From contig VBOK01000034.1 in the NCBI GenBank assembly GCA_005877565.1, positions 12,405 through 32,118 of the forward strand: 19,714 bases of DNA, in the 5' to 3' direction. The position numbers and the translations under genes are program-made. Below the pieces are notes generated by a model. The model did no database searches. It worked only from the letters and a program-made list of their open reading frames with translations, and was not told the origin of the DNA. Below, piece by piece: positions 7,095 to 14,406 of the stretch. The DNA comes from Nitrospirota bacterium. Lineage in GTDB: Bacteria > Nitrospirota > Nitrospiria > Nitrospirales > NS-4. Each line of letters opens with the position of its first letter. Position 1 is the stretch's first letter.

Positions 7095-8441
7095 ATGCGG
7101 ATTAGTATATTTGGACTCGGCTATGTCGGTAGCGTTTCCACAGCGTGTTTGGCGCAGGACGGCCATACCACGATCGGCGTCGACGCGAACCCGCAGAAGA
7201 TGGCGCTGGTGGCAGCAGGTCGTGCACCCGTGCTCGAGCCGGGCCTTGATGACCTTGTGGGAGAGGCAGTGCGATCCGGGCGGCTGCGGGTGTGCCCTGA
7301 CGGCAAGGCTGCGGTGCATGACAGCGATGTGAGCCTGATATGCGTGGGCACTCCCAGCAATGGGAATGGTAGTCTCAACCTGCACCACGTCGAGAACGTC
7401 TGCAGCGAGATCGGTAAGGCGCTGGCGGCCAAGCCAGGCTACCACGTAGTCGTCGTCCGTAGCACCGTGTTGCCCGGCACTGTGCAGGAGCGACTGATCC
7501 CCATTCTAGAAGACCGGTCGGGCAAGCGCGCCGGGATGCACTTCGGTATTTGCATGAACCCGGAGTTCCTCCGCGAAGGCAGCGCGATCCGTGACTACTA
7601 CCATCCCAGCCAGATTGTGATCGGCGAGTTCGACCAGCCCAGCGGGGACGCCGTCCAGGACTTATACGCCGCCGTAGATGCGCCGATTGTGCGAACGACC
7701 ATTCAGGCTGCCGAAATGCTGAAGTATGCGTGCAACGCGTTCCACGCCGTGAAAATCTCCTTTGCGAACGAGATCGGGAACCTGTGCCTCGCGCACGGGA
7801 TCGATGGGCAGCAACTCATGGCCCTCTTCTGTCAGGATCGCCAACTCAATGTCTCACCGGCCTACCTCAAGCCGGGGTATGCCTTCGGAGGATCCTGCCT
7901 CCCGAAGGACCTTCGCGCTTTGCAGTATCGCGCGAAGGAGCAGGATCTCACCCTGCCGCTGCTGAGCGCTATCCTGGAGAGTAACCAGCGGCAGATCCAG
8001 CGCGGCATTGGGCTCGTCGAGCAGACGGGACGCAAGCGGATCGGGGTGCTCGGCCTGAGCTTCAAGGCTGGGACAGACGACGTGCGCGAGAGCCCTTCGG
8101 TGCCGCTGGTGGAAACCCTCGTCGGGAGAGGATATCAGGTGTGCGTCTATGACGAACAGGTGAAGCCAGAGAGACTCATTGGCGCAAACAAGGCCTATCT
8201 GGATCGCGAACTTCCGCACATTGCCTCGCTGATGTGCTCGTCGGTCGAAGAGGTTGTGGCGATGGCCGAGGTCGTGGTCATCGCCAATGGCACGGCGGCG
8301 TTTTGCCGGGTGCCGGGATTGCTGCGTGCGGATCAAATCCTGATCGATCTCGTTGGGCTCACCACGGGCTACAATACAGCGCGTGATGAGCTCAGCCAGA
8401 ATCAGCGGATCGCTAGCCAGCCAGCGCCGATGCGCGTCTGA
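7095..8441 (+). CDS. algD: GDP-mannose 6-dehydrogenase (AlgD type)
   Basis: This 448-residue NAD-dependent enzyme oxidises the C6 hydroxyl of a nucleotide sugar to the carboxylate in two steps. The N-terminal Rossmann motif is ISIFGLGYVGSVSTACLA (3-20). FGICMNPEFLREGSAIRD (150-167) holds Glu161, AEMLKYACNAFHAVK (206-220) holds Lys210 and Asn214, and GYAFGGSCLPKDLRAL (261-276) places the catalytic thiol exactly at Cys268, the position known in Pseudomonas AlgD. The C-terminal nucleotide-sugar domain starts around IGVLGLSFKAGTDDVRESP. The overall pattern is closer to AlgD than to UDP-glucose or UDP-GlcNAc dehydrogenases, so GDP-mannuronate is the likely product. No alginate polymerase or export genes are visible, so the mannuronate probably enters a mixed repeat unit. 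GC-rich, unlike asnB upstream; the gene opens block C. Confidence 0.92.
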   Translation: MRISIFGLGYVGSVSTACLAQDGHTTIGVDANPQKMALVAAGRAPVLEPGLDDLVGEAVRSGRLRVCPDGKAAVHDSDVSLICVGTPSNGNGSLNLHHVENVCSEIGKALAAKPGYHVVVVRSTVLPGTVQERLIPILEDRSGKRAGMHFGICMNPEFLREGSAIRDYYHPSQIVIGEFDQPSGDAVQDLYAAVDAPIVRTTIQAAEMLKYACNAFHAVKISFANEIGNLCLAHGIDGQQLMALFCQDRQLNVSPAYLKPGYAFGGSCLPKDLRALQYRAKEQDLTLPLLSAILESNQRQIQRGIGLVEQTGRKRIGVLGLSFKAGTDDVRESPSVPLVETLVGRGYQVCVYDEQVKPERLIGANKAYLDRELPHIASLMCSSVEEVVAMAEVVVIANGTAAFCRVPGLLRADQILIDLVGLTTGYNTARDELSQNQRIASQPAPMRV

Positions 8442-8463
8442 TCCTACTAGGGGTGCTATCAAG

Positions 8464-9636
8464 ATGACATCGAACGGTACACCGCACAATGCTCAAGTGG
8501 CTGAGCCAGTACAGGCCTATACGGACACGGTGCACGCACCCGCTGGGGGGCGCGTGCTCATGCTGGTAGAGAACGTCTCCTACCCTCAAGACTACCGTGT
8601 GCGCCGCGAGGCCAGGGCGCTGGCGGATGTCGGATTCCAAGTCACCGTGATCTCCCCTGCGCGGCCGGGACAGCCCTGGCGTGAGACCATCGACGGGGTG
8701 CGCGTCTACCGGTATCCGGCACCGCCGGCAGCGCGCGGATTCATGGGCTACCTGTTGGAGTATGGCTACTCGACGGTGGCCATGTTCATCCTGTCCCTGC
8801 TCGTATACTTCCGCGAGGGCTTTGACGTCATTCATGCCGCCAACCCGCCGGACACCCTTGTGTTTGTCGCGGCTGGCTACAAACTGCTGGGCAAGCGCTT
8901 TGTGTACGACCACCACGACCTGGTCCCTGAGTTGTATTGCGCTATGTTCGACGGCAGCGGCAACCGTCTGATACACCGCGTGCTCCTCGTGCTCGAGAAA
9001 CTCTCCTTGCGCTACGCCGACCACGTGATCGCCACGAACCAATCGTACAGGGCGATGGAGATGGAGCGTGGTGGCGTTCCCGCGGAGCGCATTACCATCG
9101 TCCGGAATGGGCCTGAGCTGAACGGCCGGCAGGTAGCCGAGCCGGATCCAGGCCTGCGGCAGAAGGGCAGGACGATCATCGGCTATGTCGGCGTCATGGG
9201 GTTTCAGGACGGAGTGGACTACCTCCTGCGAGCGTTACACCATCTGGTTCATGACCTAGGCAGACTGCGGTATATCGCCAGTGCCGATATCTGCGTGGAT
9301 CCGGACCCATCGAATCCCTTTAACGATCGCTCGACCATGATCAAAATGCTCGAGTACATGGCCCAGGGAAAACCAATCGTGGCCTTCGACTTGCCGGAGC
9401 ATCGCTTCACGGCGCAGGCAGCGGCCATGTACGTTCGCCCCAACGACGAACTCGAGTTCGCGCACGCGCTGGCACAACTGGTGGATGACCCGGCGCGCCG
9501 GCAGGCCATGGGCCTGTTGGGGCGCCGGCGCGTCGAGACAGAACTGGCCTGGCATTACTCGGCACAGAATCTCGTGGAAGCCTATCGGCGGCTGTTCCCA
9601 GGGCCGTGTGAGCGGAGCGAGAGGAGAATGCGGTAA
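8464..9636 (+). CDS. Family 4 glycosyltransferase with apparent internal deletion
   Basis: This 390-residue GT-B fold enzyme transfers a sugar from a nucleotide donor. The N-terminal acceptor domain shows RVLMLVENVSYPQDYRVRRE (30-49), FDVIHAANPPDTL (120-132) and YDHHDLVPELY (148-158). The C-terminal donor domain starts TIIGYVGVMGFQDGVDYLLR (237-256) and contains the GT4 EX7E-type region STMIKMLEYMAQGKPIVAF (290-308). Between HDLGR (263-267) and LRYIASADI (268-276) the chain jumps from the first donor-domain helix straight to the last third of the domain. The segment that normally carries the G-loop strand (GDG/GRG) and the D-VxFTGxV strand is missing, roughly 40 residues, without a frameshift. 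ATG 8464 is chosen because the fold begins after it; the frame extends upstream only into algD. Activity is doubtful; see the separate finding. Confidence 0.88.
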   Translation: MTSNGTPHNAQVAEPVQAYTDTVHAPAGGRVLMLVENVSYPQDYRVRREARALADVGFQVTVISPARPGQPWRETIDGVRVYRYPAPPAARGFMGYLLEYGYSTVAMFILSLLVYFREGFDVIHAANPPDTLVFVAAGYKLLGKRFVYDHHDLVPELYCAMFDGSGNRLIHRVLLVLEKLSLRYADHVIATNQSYRAMEMERGGVPAERITIVRNGPELNGRQVAEPDPGLRQKGRTIIGYVGVMGFQDGVDYLLRALHHLVHDLGRLRYIASADICVDPDPSNPFNDRSTMIKMLEYMAQGKPIVAFDLPEHRFTAQAAAMYVRPNDELEFAHALAQLVDDPARRQAMGLLGRRRVETELAWHYSAQNLVEAYRRLFPGPCERSERRMR

Positions 9637-9658
9637 GCGGGGTGATCAGCCGCCGCTC

Positions 9659-10126
9659 ATGAAGCCCCAGGGTGCCCACAAGACTATTGGGACCGCCTCG
9701 GTGGGTGTCGCCCTGATGCTTGCCGGCATTGTCGCATGGCTTCTGAACAAGCCCGCAACCAGTGACTGTGGCGGTGAAGCACCTGCGGATCACAAGGTGC
9801 ATGAGATTCGCGCGACAAAGGTGGTCGTGCAGCCTTGGCTCGGAGAACACCAAGTCTACGGCATCTTCATGGTTCCCGACCGCTACAAGCACAGCAAGAA
9901 CTACACAGTTGCCATGGCCGTACGAGGCTTGGACCGTCGGTTTGCCGTGGGCGAACGTGTTGACAAACAATACGTGGTGGACGATGTCCTGGCTGGGCCA
10001 GGACATTACCTTCTGCGCATCTACGTTCCGACGCGGGTGGCGCTGTGGTTTCTGGTCAACGGTCTGTTCGGCGATTTGCGACGCCCATGCAACTGGACGC
10101 TCGTGTTCGTCGAAGGAACGCCGTGA
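9659..10126 (+). CDS. Small membrane-anchored protein of unknown function
   Basis: I do not recognise this 155-residue protein. It has a short polar start, a hydrophobic segment at about 11-29 (GTASVGVALMLAGIVAWLL) that fits an N-terminal membrane anchor, then an extracytoplasmic part of about 120 residues. This part alternates hydrophobic and polar residues (VYGIFMVPDRY, YTVAMAVRGL, HYLLRIYVPTRVALWFLV), suggesting a small beta-sandwich. Two cysteines (37 and 144) could form a disulfide outside the cytoplasm. There is no lipobox. It lies 22 bases after the GT4 gene, and its stop directly abuts the deacetylase start, so it is probably made together with the deacetylase. A periplasmic partner or modifier of polymer handling is possible, but that is only context. 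The frame also runs upstream over the GT4 3' end; ATG 9659 is preferred because the anchor follows it. Confidence 0.75.
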   Translation: MKPQGAHKTIGTASVGVALMLAGIVAWLLNKPATSDCGGEAPADHKVHEIRATKVVVQPWLGEHQVYGIFMVPDRYKHSKNYTVAMAVRGLDRRFAVGERVDKQYVVDDVLAGPGHYLLRIYVPTRVALWFLVNGLFGDLRRPCNWTLVFVEGTP

Positions 10127-11062
10127 ATGAGCGCTGAAATGCTGTTGAGGAATATCTATTACCTGCTAAAGCCCGCCATTCCGTGGTCGGCCCGCATGGC
10201 GCTTCGACGCCTTCGCGCCAGACGACTGAGGCGTCAGTTCAGCAGTTCTTGGCCTATCAATAAGGTAGCTGCTAGGGCCCCGGAGGGGTGGCCCGGATGG
10301 CCAGACGGCAAGGAGTTCGCCTTCGTCCTGACGCATGACGTCGAAGGCCAGAGAGGGTTGGATCGCTGCCGCGAGTTGGCAGAGATGGAGATGGGTCTGG
10401 GGTTCCGCTCCTCATTCAACTTCGTACCGGAAGGCGAGTATGCAACCCCGGAACCGCTCCGCGTCTTTCTCGGCGAGCACGGATTCGAAGTGGGCGTCCA
10501 CGACCTGCACCACGACGGTAAACTTTACCGTTCTTGGGAGACTTTCAAAAACAACGCTCACAAAATCAATCATTATCTGACATCGTGGGGCGCCGTCGGC
10601 TTTCGCTCCGGATTCATGCTCCATAATCTACAATGGCTTCAGCATCTCAATATCCTGTACGACGCATCCACCTTTGATACTGATCCCTTTGAGCCACAAT
10701 CAGACGGCGTGAACACCATCTTCCCGTTTTGGGTCCCTCGAGAAGGCTGCACCGGTTACGTCGAGTTGCCATACACCTTGCCACAGGACTCCACTCTTTT
10801 TCTTGTGTTCCAAGAGACGGGGATCGACGTGTGGAAAAGCAAGCTCGACTGGGTGGCGGCTCACGGCGGGTTGGCGCTGGTCAACGTTCATCCCGACTAC
10901 ATGAATTTTGGTGGAAGGAGGAGCTCATCGGAATATGGAGCAGAACTTTATGAGGAGTTCCTCGAATACGTTGCGAAGTATTACAGCAGTCAATGCTGGT
11001 TTGCTCTGCCGCGAGATGTAGCCCGACATGTCTCCTACAATGGAAAAAGCTCCGATAGGTAG
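10127..11062 (+). CDS. Polysaccharide deacetylase-like protein (NodB/CE4 superfamily)
   Basis: This 311-residue protein resembles the NodB-homology barrel of metal-dependent sugar N- or O-deacetylases. Motif 1 reads FVLTHDVEG (66-74), with His and Asp where classical enzymes have TFDD, so only one of the two Asp residues is clear. Motif 2 is VGVHDLHHDG (122-131), giving the HxxxH metal pair His125 and His129. Motif 3 is GFRSGFM (158-164) with Arg160, and LVNVHPDYM (251-259) supplies the late catalytic His255. The N-terminal 40 residues are strongly basic (RRLRARRLRRQ), without a clear signal peptide, which points to a cytoplasmic or membrane-peripheral site. The start ATG directly follows the previous stop; a second ATG lies at 10139. 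Similar proteins sit in exopolysaccharide clusters and probably trim an acetyl group from an N-acetyl sugar. Substrate unknown. Confidence 0.82.
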   Translation: MSAEMLLRNIYYLLKPAIPWSARMALRRLRARRLRRQFSSSWPINKVAARAPEGWPGWPDGKEFAFVLTHDVEGQRGLDRCRELAEMEMGLGFRSSFNFVPEGEYATPEPLRVFLGEHGFEVGVHDLHHDGKLYRSWETFKNNAHKINHYLTSWGAVGFRSGFMLHNLQWLQHLNILYDASTFDTDPFEPQSDGVNTIFPFWVPREGCTGYVELPYTLPQDSTLFLVFQETGIDVWKSKLDWVAAHGGLALVNVHPDYMNFGGRRSSSEYGAELYEEFLEYVAKYYSSQCWFALPRDVARHVSYNGKSSDR

Positions 11063-11135
11063 TCACCGGTTCTCGAACCCGTCCCCAGGCACCACGAGGC
11101 GGTGGCCCTGGATATCTCGCCTCCCGAGTGACTCC

Positions 11136-11900
11136 ATGGTGCACCAGTGGCTCATCCTGCCAACTGTTTTGGCAGGTCTAGTTCGGAATTCACTTAAGGA
11201 TCCGCGCGGCTTCAGGCATCGTCTGATCAAAGGCATCTTTGTAGAAATAAAACGGTTTAGCTCTCCGAATATTAAAAATATCGAATTGTCGGAGATCGCA
11301 GGGATAGAAAAAGCAGTAGTGGCAGGGGGTGTTACAAGAGTAGCATGTGGCTCCCAATATTGTCCGCTTATACTGGCTGCTCTATGTCAGGTGCTAGACT
11401 GCAAGACCGTCTTTGAGATAGGAACCTATCTCGGGGAAACGTCCTGGCTATTGGCTCACAATAAACTAGATGCTCACATATACACTCTTGACCTGCCAGA
11501 CATCAATGCCGCAAGCAACGTGAAGCTCGACTTGACGGATCTAAATTACTTCAGAACATGGGACAGAGGAGCGAAGTTTCTAGGTACACCAGAACAGAAA
11601 AAGATCACCCAACTTTATGGTGACTCTGCAACTTTCGATTTTTCCCCGTATCGCGGGATTATTGACCTGGTGTTTATTGATGCTAGCCATAGCTACAGTT
11701 ATGTCAAATCTGACACAAAGGCGGCATTTGAGATGCTTTCAGAGCAGGGCACTATTGTTTGGGATGATTACACATTCTATCCAGGAATTTTTGCTTTTCT
11801 GAATGAGCTATCTCCAAGATTAGACAGGCCCATTATGCACATTCTGGGGACGCGGTTGGCGATTTATAGCCGCAGAAAGCTAACAGTTCCCGAGAAGTAG
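11136..11900 (+). CDS. Class I SAM-dependent methyltransferase (Methyltransf_24 type)
   Basis: The 254-residue product has a Rossmann-like methyltransferase core. Motif I is TVFEIGTYLGETSWLLA (91-107), the acidic end of strand 2 is in IYTLDLPD (115-122), LYGDSATFDFSPY (160-172) follows, and LVFIDASHSYSYVKSD (178-193) is the hallmark of the family whose members modify sugars and other small molecules. IVWDDYTFYPG (207-217) completes the site. The likely role is O-methylation of a sugar in the polymer or of its nucleotide precursor. The frame is open from ATG 11028, overlapping the deacetylase, but the first 36 codons of that version are Pro/Arg/Ser-rich and unlike the family; ATG 11136 is preferred with modest certainty. 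The coding sequence is strikingly AT-rich (78 G+C in the 180 bases 11221-11400, 43%), unlike both neighbours, a sign of recent acquisition. Confidence 0.87.
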   Translation: MVHQWLILPTVLAGLVRNSLKDPRGFRHRLIKGIFVEIKRFSSPNIKNIELSEIAGIEKAVVAGGVTRVACGSQYCPLILAALCQVLDCKTVFEIGTYLGETSWLLAHNKLDAHIYTLDLPDINAASNVKLDLTDLNYFRTWDRGAKFLGTPEQKKITQLYGDSATFDFSPYRGIIDLVFIDASHSYSYVKSDTKAAFEMLSEQGTIVWDDYTFYPGIFAFLNELSPRLDRPIMHILGTRLAIYSRRKLTVPEK

Positions 11901-12019
11901 CAAATGGGTATCGCTGCTCTTTGCTATGCCAGAGCATGGTGCTCATATCGAAGACGGCGGCGGCCAGGATACAGAAGATTGGGTCCTTCAGTCAGCTGAA
12001 GAAGCGAGAGGTAGGAGAG
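11901..12019. other. Intergenic spacer after the methyltransferase
   Basis: About 120 bases separate the AT-rich methyltransferase from the GC-richer oxidoreductase. TGCTCT (11915-11920) and AGAGCA (11931-11936) could form a six-pair hairpin with a ten-base loop but no T-run follows, so it is not a convincing terminator. An open frame from 11921 extends the downstream gene, but its residues lie outside the family fold. Confidence 0.4.
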
Positions 12020-13207
12020 ATGCAATCTATTGATTGTGCGATTGTCGGTGCTGGTCCTTATGGACTATCGGCTGCTGCGCATTTGCGAGCAGCCAATGGG
12101 CTGGAGGTCCAAGTTTTCGGTGAAACGATGGCCTTCTGGGAACGCTATATGCCAACGGGTATGCTCCTGCGCTCCCCCTGGGCGGGGTCACACATTTCAG
12201 ATCCGAAACGGGTCTTGACGCTTGACGCATATCAGTCGGTCAGTGGCAACCATGTGTCAGCTCCGGTGCCGCTCGACCGATTCGTCCAATATGGGCACTG
12301 GTTCCAGCAGCAGGCAATGCCCGACATCGACCCGCGTAAAGTCACACGCGTCGAGGGTGATGTGGCAGGTTTCCGAATCACGCTCGAAGACGGAGAGGTG
12401 TGGAAGTCACGGCGGGTGATCGTCGCGGCCGGGATCGCTACGTTTGCCTGGCGTCCGTCTGAGTTCGCGGGCCTGCCGGCTGCCCTGGTGTCGCACACGT
12501 CCGACCACCGGAACCTCAGTCGGTTCGCCGGACAAAAGGTGCTGGTCCTCGGCGGTGGGCAGAGCGCGCTGGAGTCGGCCGCCTTGTTGCACGAATCTGG
12601 AGCAGAAGTTGAGGTCGTCGTCCGGGCACCGCTGGTCCGCTGGTTGTGGCCCCATCCCTGGTTTCACACTTTCAAGCCAGTAGCGAGCCTTTTGTACGCC
12701 CCGCCGGACGTGGGCCCGGCGGGAGTCAGCCAACTCGTCGCAAGGCCTGGCTTGTATCGGCGCTTCCCGAGGGGGGTACAGGACCGTCTTAGTGTGCGCT
12801 CGATCCGGCCCGCTGGGGCGGCTTGGTTGAAGCCTCGCCTCGAAAAAGTACCAATCACGACTGGACGCTCAGTCGTTTACGCAGTTCCTGCTGGCGAGCG
12901 GTTAACCGTCAAACTGAATGACGGCAGCGAACGGCGGGTCAATCATGTGCTGTTGGGGACCGGCTACCAAGTTGACATCTCTCGGTATGAGTTCCTCTCG
13001 GCGAAACTCCTGGCGACAATCCGCCGGTTTGGCGGTTATCCTGTGCTGAATTCGGGTTTTGAGACCTCAGTACCTGGCCTGCACATTCTCGGTGCCCCTG
13101 CTGCCTGGAGCTTCGGACCGCTCATGCGGTTTGTGGCCGGCACCGAGTTTGCTTCGCGTACCCTGACACGTAGGATTCTGGGCAAAGCCGGCTTGCGGAG
13201 GTCTTAG
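12020..13207 (+). CDS. FAD-dependent NAD(P)-binding oxidoreductase (flavin monooxygenase-like)
   Basis: This 395-residue flavoprotein has two dinucleotide-binding folds. The FAD motif is CAIVGAGPYGLSAAAHL (6-22). The second, for NAD(P)H, is VLVLGGGQSALESAALL (174-190). A late ATG-type motif, HVLLGTGYQVD (309-319), is typical of flavin-containing and N-hydroxylating monooxygenases. AFWERYMPTGMLLRSPW (38-54) resembles the substrate-side loop of such enzymes. It probably hydroxylates or oxidises a small molecule, not a polymer. ATG 12020 has AGAGG at 12007-12011 eight bases upstream and opens directly into the FAD motif. Five bases separate it from the ATP-grasp gene, so it starts a four-gene run of non-glycosyltransferase enzymes. 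Such an enzyme is unusual in a polysaccharide locus and suggests tailoring of an amino-acid or acyl substituent. Substrate unknown. Confidence 0.87.
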   Translation: MQSIDCAIVGAGPYGLSAAAHLRAANGLEVQVFGETMAFWERYMPTGMLLRSPWAGSHISDPKRVLTLDAYQSVSGNHVSAPVPLDRFVQYGHWFQQQAMPDIDPRKVTRVEGDVAGFRITLEDGEVWKSRRVIVAAGIATFAWRPSEFAGLPAALVSHTSDHRNLSRFAGQKVLVLGGGQSALESAALLHESGAEVEVVVRAPLVRWLWPHPWFHTFKPVASLLYAPPDVGPAGVSQLVARPGLYRRFPRGVQDRLSVRSIRPAGAAWLKPRLEKVPITTGRSVVYAVPAGERLTVKLNDGSERRVNHVLLGTGYQVDISRYEFLSAKLLATIRRFGGYPVLNSGFETSVPGLHILGAPAAWSFGPLMRFVAGTEFASRTLTRRILGKAGLRRS

Positions 13208-13212
13208 GTGCT

Positions 13213-14400
13213 ATGGCGATGCCGGTCTTGAGCGCGGCGCCGAGTCCGATCCGAAACGCCCACCGCACTTACGCTGGTGAGGGCGCGTTGGTTACAGGCG
13301 CGGATTACCGGGGGCTTGGCATTGTCCGCAGCTTGGGTCGTCGAGGTGTACCAGTCTGGGTCTTGAAGCAGGACGAGCATCTAGTGGGATCTGTCTCCCG
13401 GTACGCCTGCCGCAGCCTGCGTTACCCGCTCGAGGATGATCGCAAGCAACTCGACTTCCTCTTGGATTTAGCGGTAAGGGAGGGACTCAAGGGGTGGGTA
13501 TTGTTTCCGACCACCGATGAAAGCGTCGTGCTGGTCGCGCGTCATCACGAGTTACTCGCAGAACACTACCGACTCACGACGCCGCCGTGGGACGCGCTGC
13601 GCTGGGTTTTTGACAAACGGCTCTTGCACCGCCTCGCGCAGGATCTCGCTCTGGATCAACCCTGGACGTTCTGCCCCCGCAACCGCGAGGAACTTGCCTC
13701 GCTCGAATGCCCGTTCCCCGTCATCCTCAAGCCAGCGATGAGACTGGGCTTCAATCGTCTCAACTGTGACAAAGCTTGGCGTATCGAAGATCGTGCGTCG
13801 TTGCTGGCGCGCTATGACGAGGCGTGTGCGCTGGTTGCCCCTGAGATGCTTATGGTCCAGGAAGTCGTGCCGGGATGGGGAGAAGCACAGTTTTCGTATG
13901 CGGCTCTTTGCAGAGATGGTCGCCCCGTGGCTTCCATTGTGGCAAGGCGCACCCGGCAGTTTCCAATGGATTTCGGCCGGTTCAGTACCTACGTTGAGAC
14001 GGTTGATGAGCCGCAAATCATTGAGCCCGCCGTTCGACTACTGGCGGCGATCCGCTTCACTGGCCTTATCGAAGTAGAGTTCAAAAGAGATCCGCGGAAT
14101 GCTCAATATAAGATTCTCGATGTCAATCCGCGCGTCTGGGGCTGGCACACACTTTCCAGGCGTGCCGGGGTCGACTTCCCTTACCTCCTTTGGCTCCTCA
14201 TCAGGGGCGAACCAGTCCCCGACGTGCGCGGGCGCGCCGGCGAGCGCTGGATGCGCATGCCCGCCGATCTGCCGATGGCGATTCGCGAAATCCTGAGAGG
14301 CCGGCTCTCTCTTCGGGCTTATCTGCGTTCGCTTCAAGGACCTCGAGAATCTGCGATCTTTGCCTGGGACGATCCCCTGCGGGGGAGTTCGACTGGCTGA
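13213..14400 (+). CDS. ATP-grasp carboxylate-amine ligase-like protein
   Basis: The 395-residue protein is an ATP-grasp enzyme, a class that activates a carboxylate as acyl phosphate and joins it to an amine or other nucleophile. The N-terminal pre-ATP-grasp fold reads GALVTGADYRGLGIVRSLGR (24-43). WVFDKRLLHRLA (131-142) gives Lys135, PFPVILKPAMRLGF (167-180) gives the ATP-binding Lys173, and MVQEVVPGWGE (214-224) the purine-contact region. GLIEVEFKRD (284-293) and KILDVNPRVWGWH (300-312) give the metal-binding Glu and Asn. It resembles the COG3919-type group found in exopolysaccharide gene clusters, whose substrates are unknown. It is flanked at 5 and 6 bases by the flavoprotein and the aldo/keto reductase. 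A role in making an amide-linked substituent for the polymer is an inference. All key residues appear present. Confidence 0.88.
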   Translation: MAMPVLSAAPSPIRNAHRTYAGEGALVTGADYRGLGIVRSLGRRGVPVWVLKQDEHLVGSVSRYACRSLRYPLEDDRKQLDFLLDLAVREGLKGWVLFPTTDESVVLVARHHELLAEHYRLTTPPWDALRWVFDKRLLHRLAQDLALDQPWTFCPRNREELASLECPFPVILKPAMRLGFNRLNCDKAWRIEDRASLLARYDEACALVAPEMLMVQEVVPGWGEAQFSYAALCRDGRPVASIVARRTRQFPMDFGRFSTYVETVDEPQIIEPAVRLLAAIRFTGLIEVEFKRDPRNAQYKILDVNPRVWGWHTLSRRAGVDFPYLLWLLIRGEPVPDVRGRAGERWMRMPADLPMAIREILRGRLSLRAYLRSLQGPRESAIFAWDDPLRGSSTG

Positions 14401-14406
14401 CGGCGC

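Noticed and set aside
8353..8463. Upstream extension of the GT4 gene into algD
   Set aside because: The frame is open but the first 37 residues would overlap algD by 89 bases and do not look like the family; ATG 8464 lies just after the algD stop.
11028..11135. Longer start for the methyltransferase overlapping the deacetylase
   Set aside because: The extra 36 residues are Pro/Arg/Ser-rich and outside the fold. Not excluded, but ATG 11136 is preferred.
11915..11936. TGCTCT/AGAGCA inverted repeat as a terminator
   Set aside because: Only six pairs, a ten-base loop and no T-run after it.
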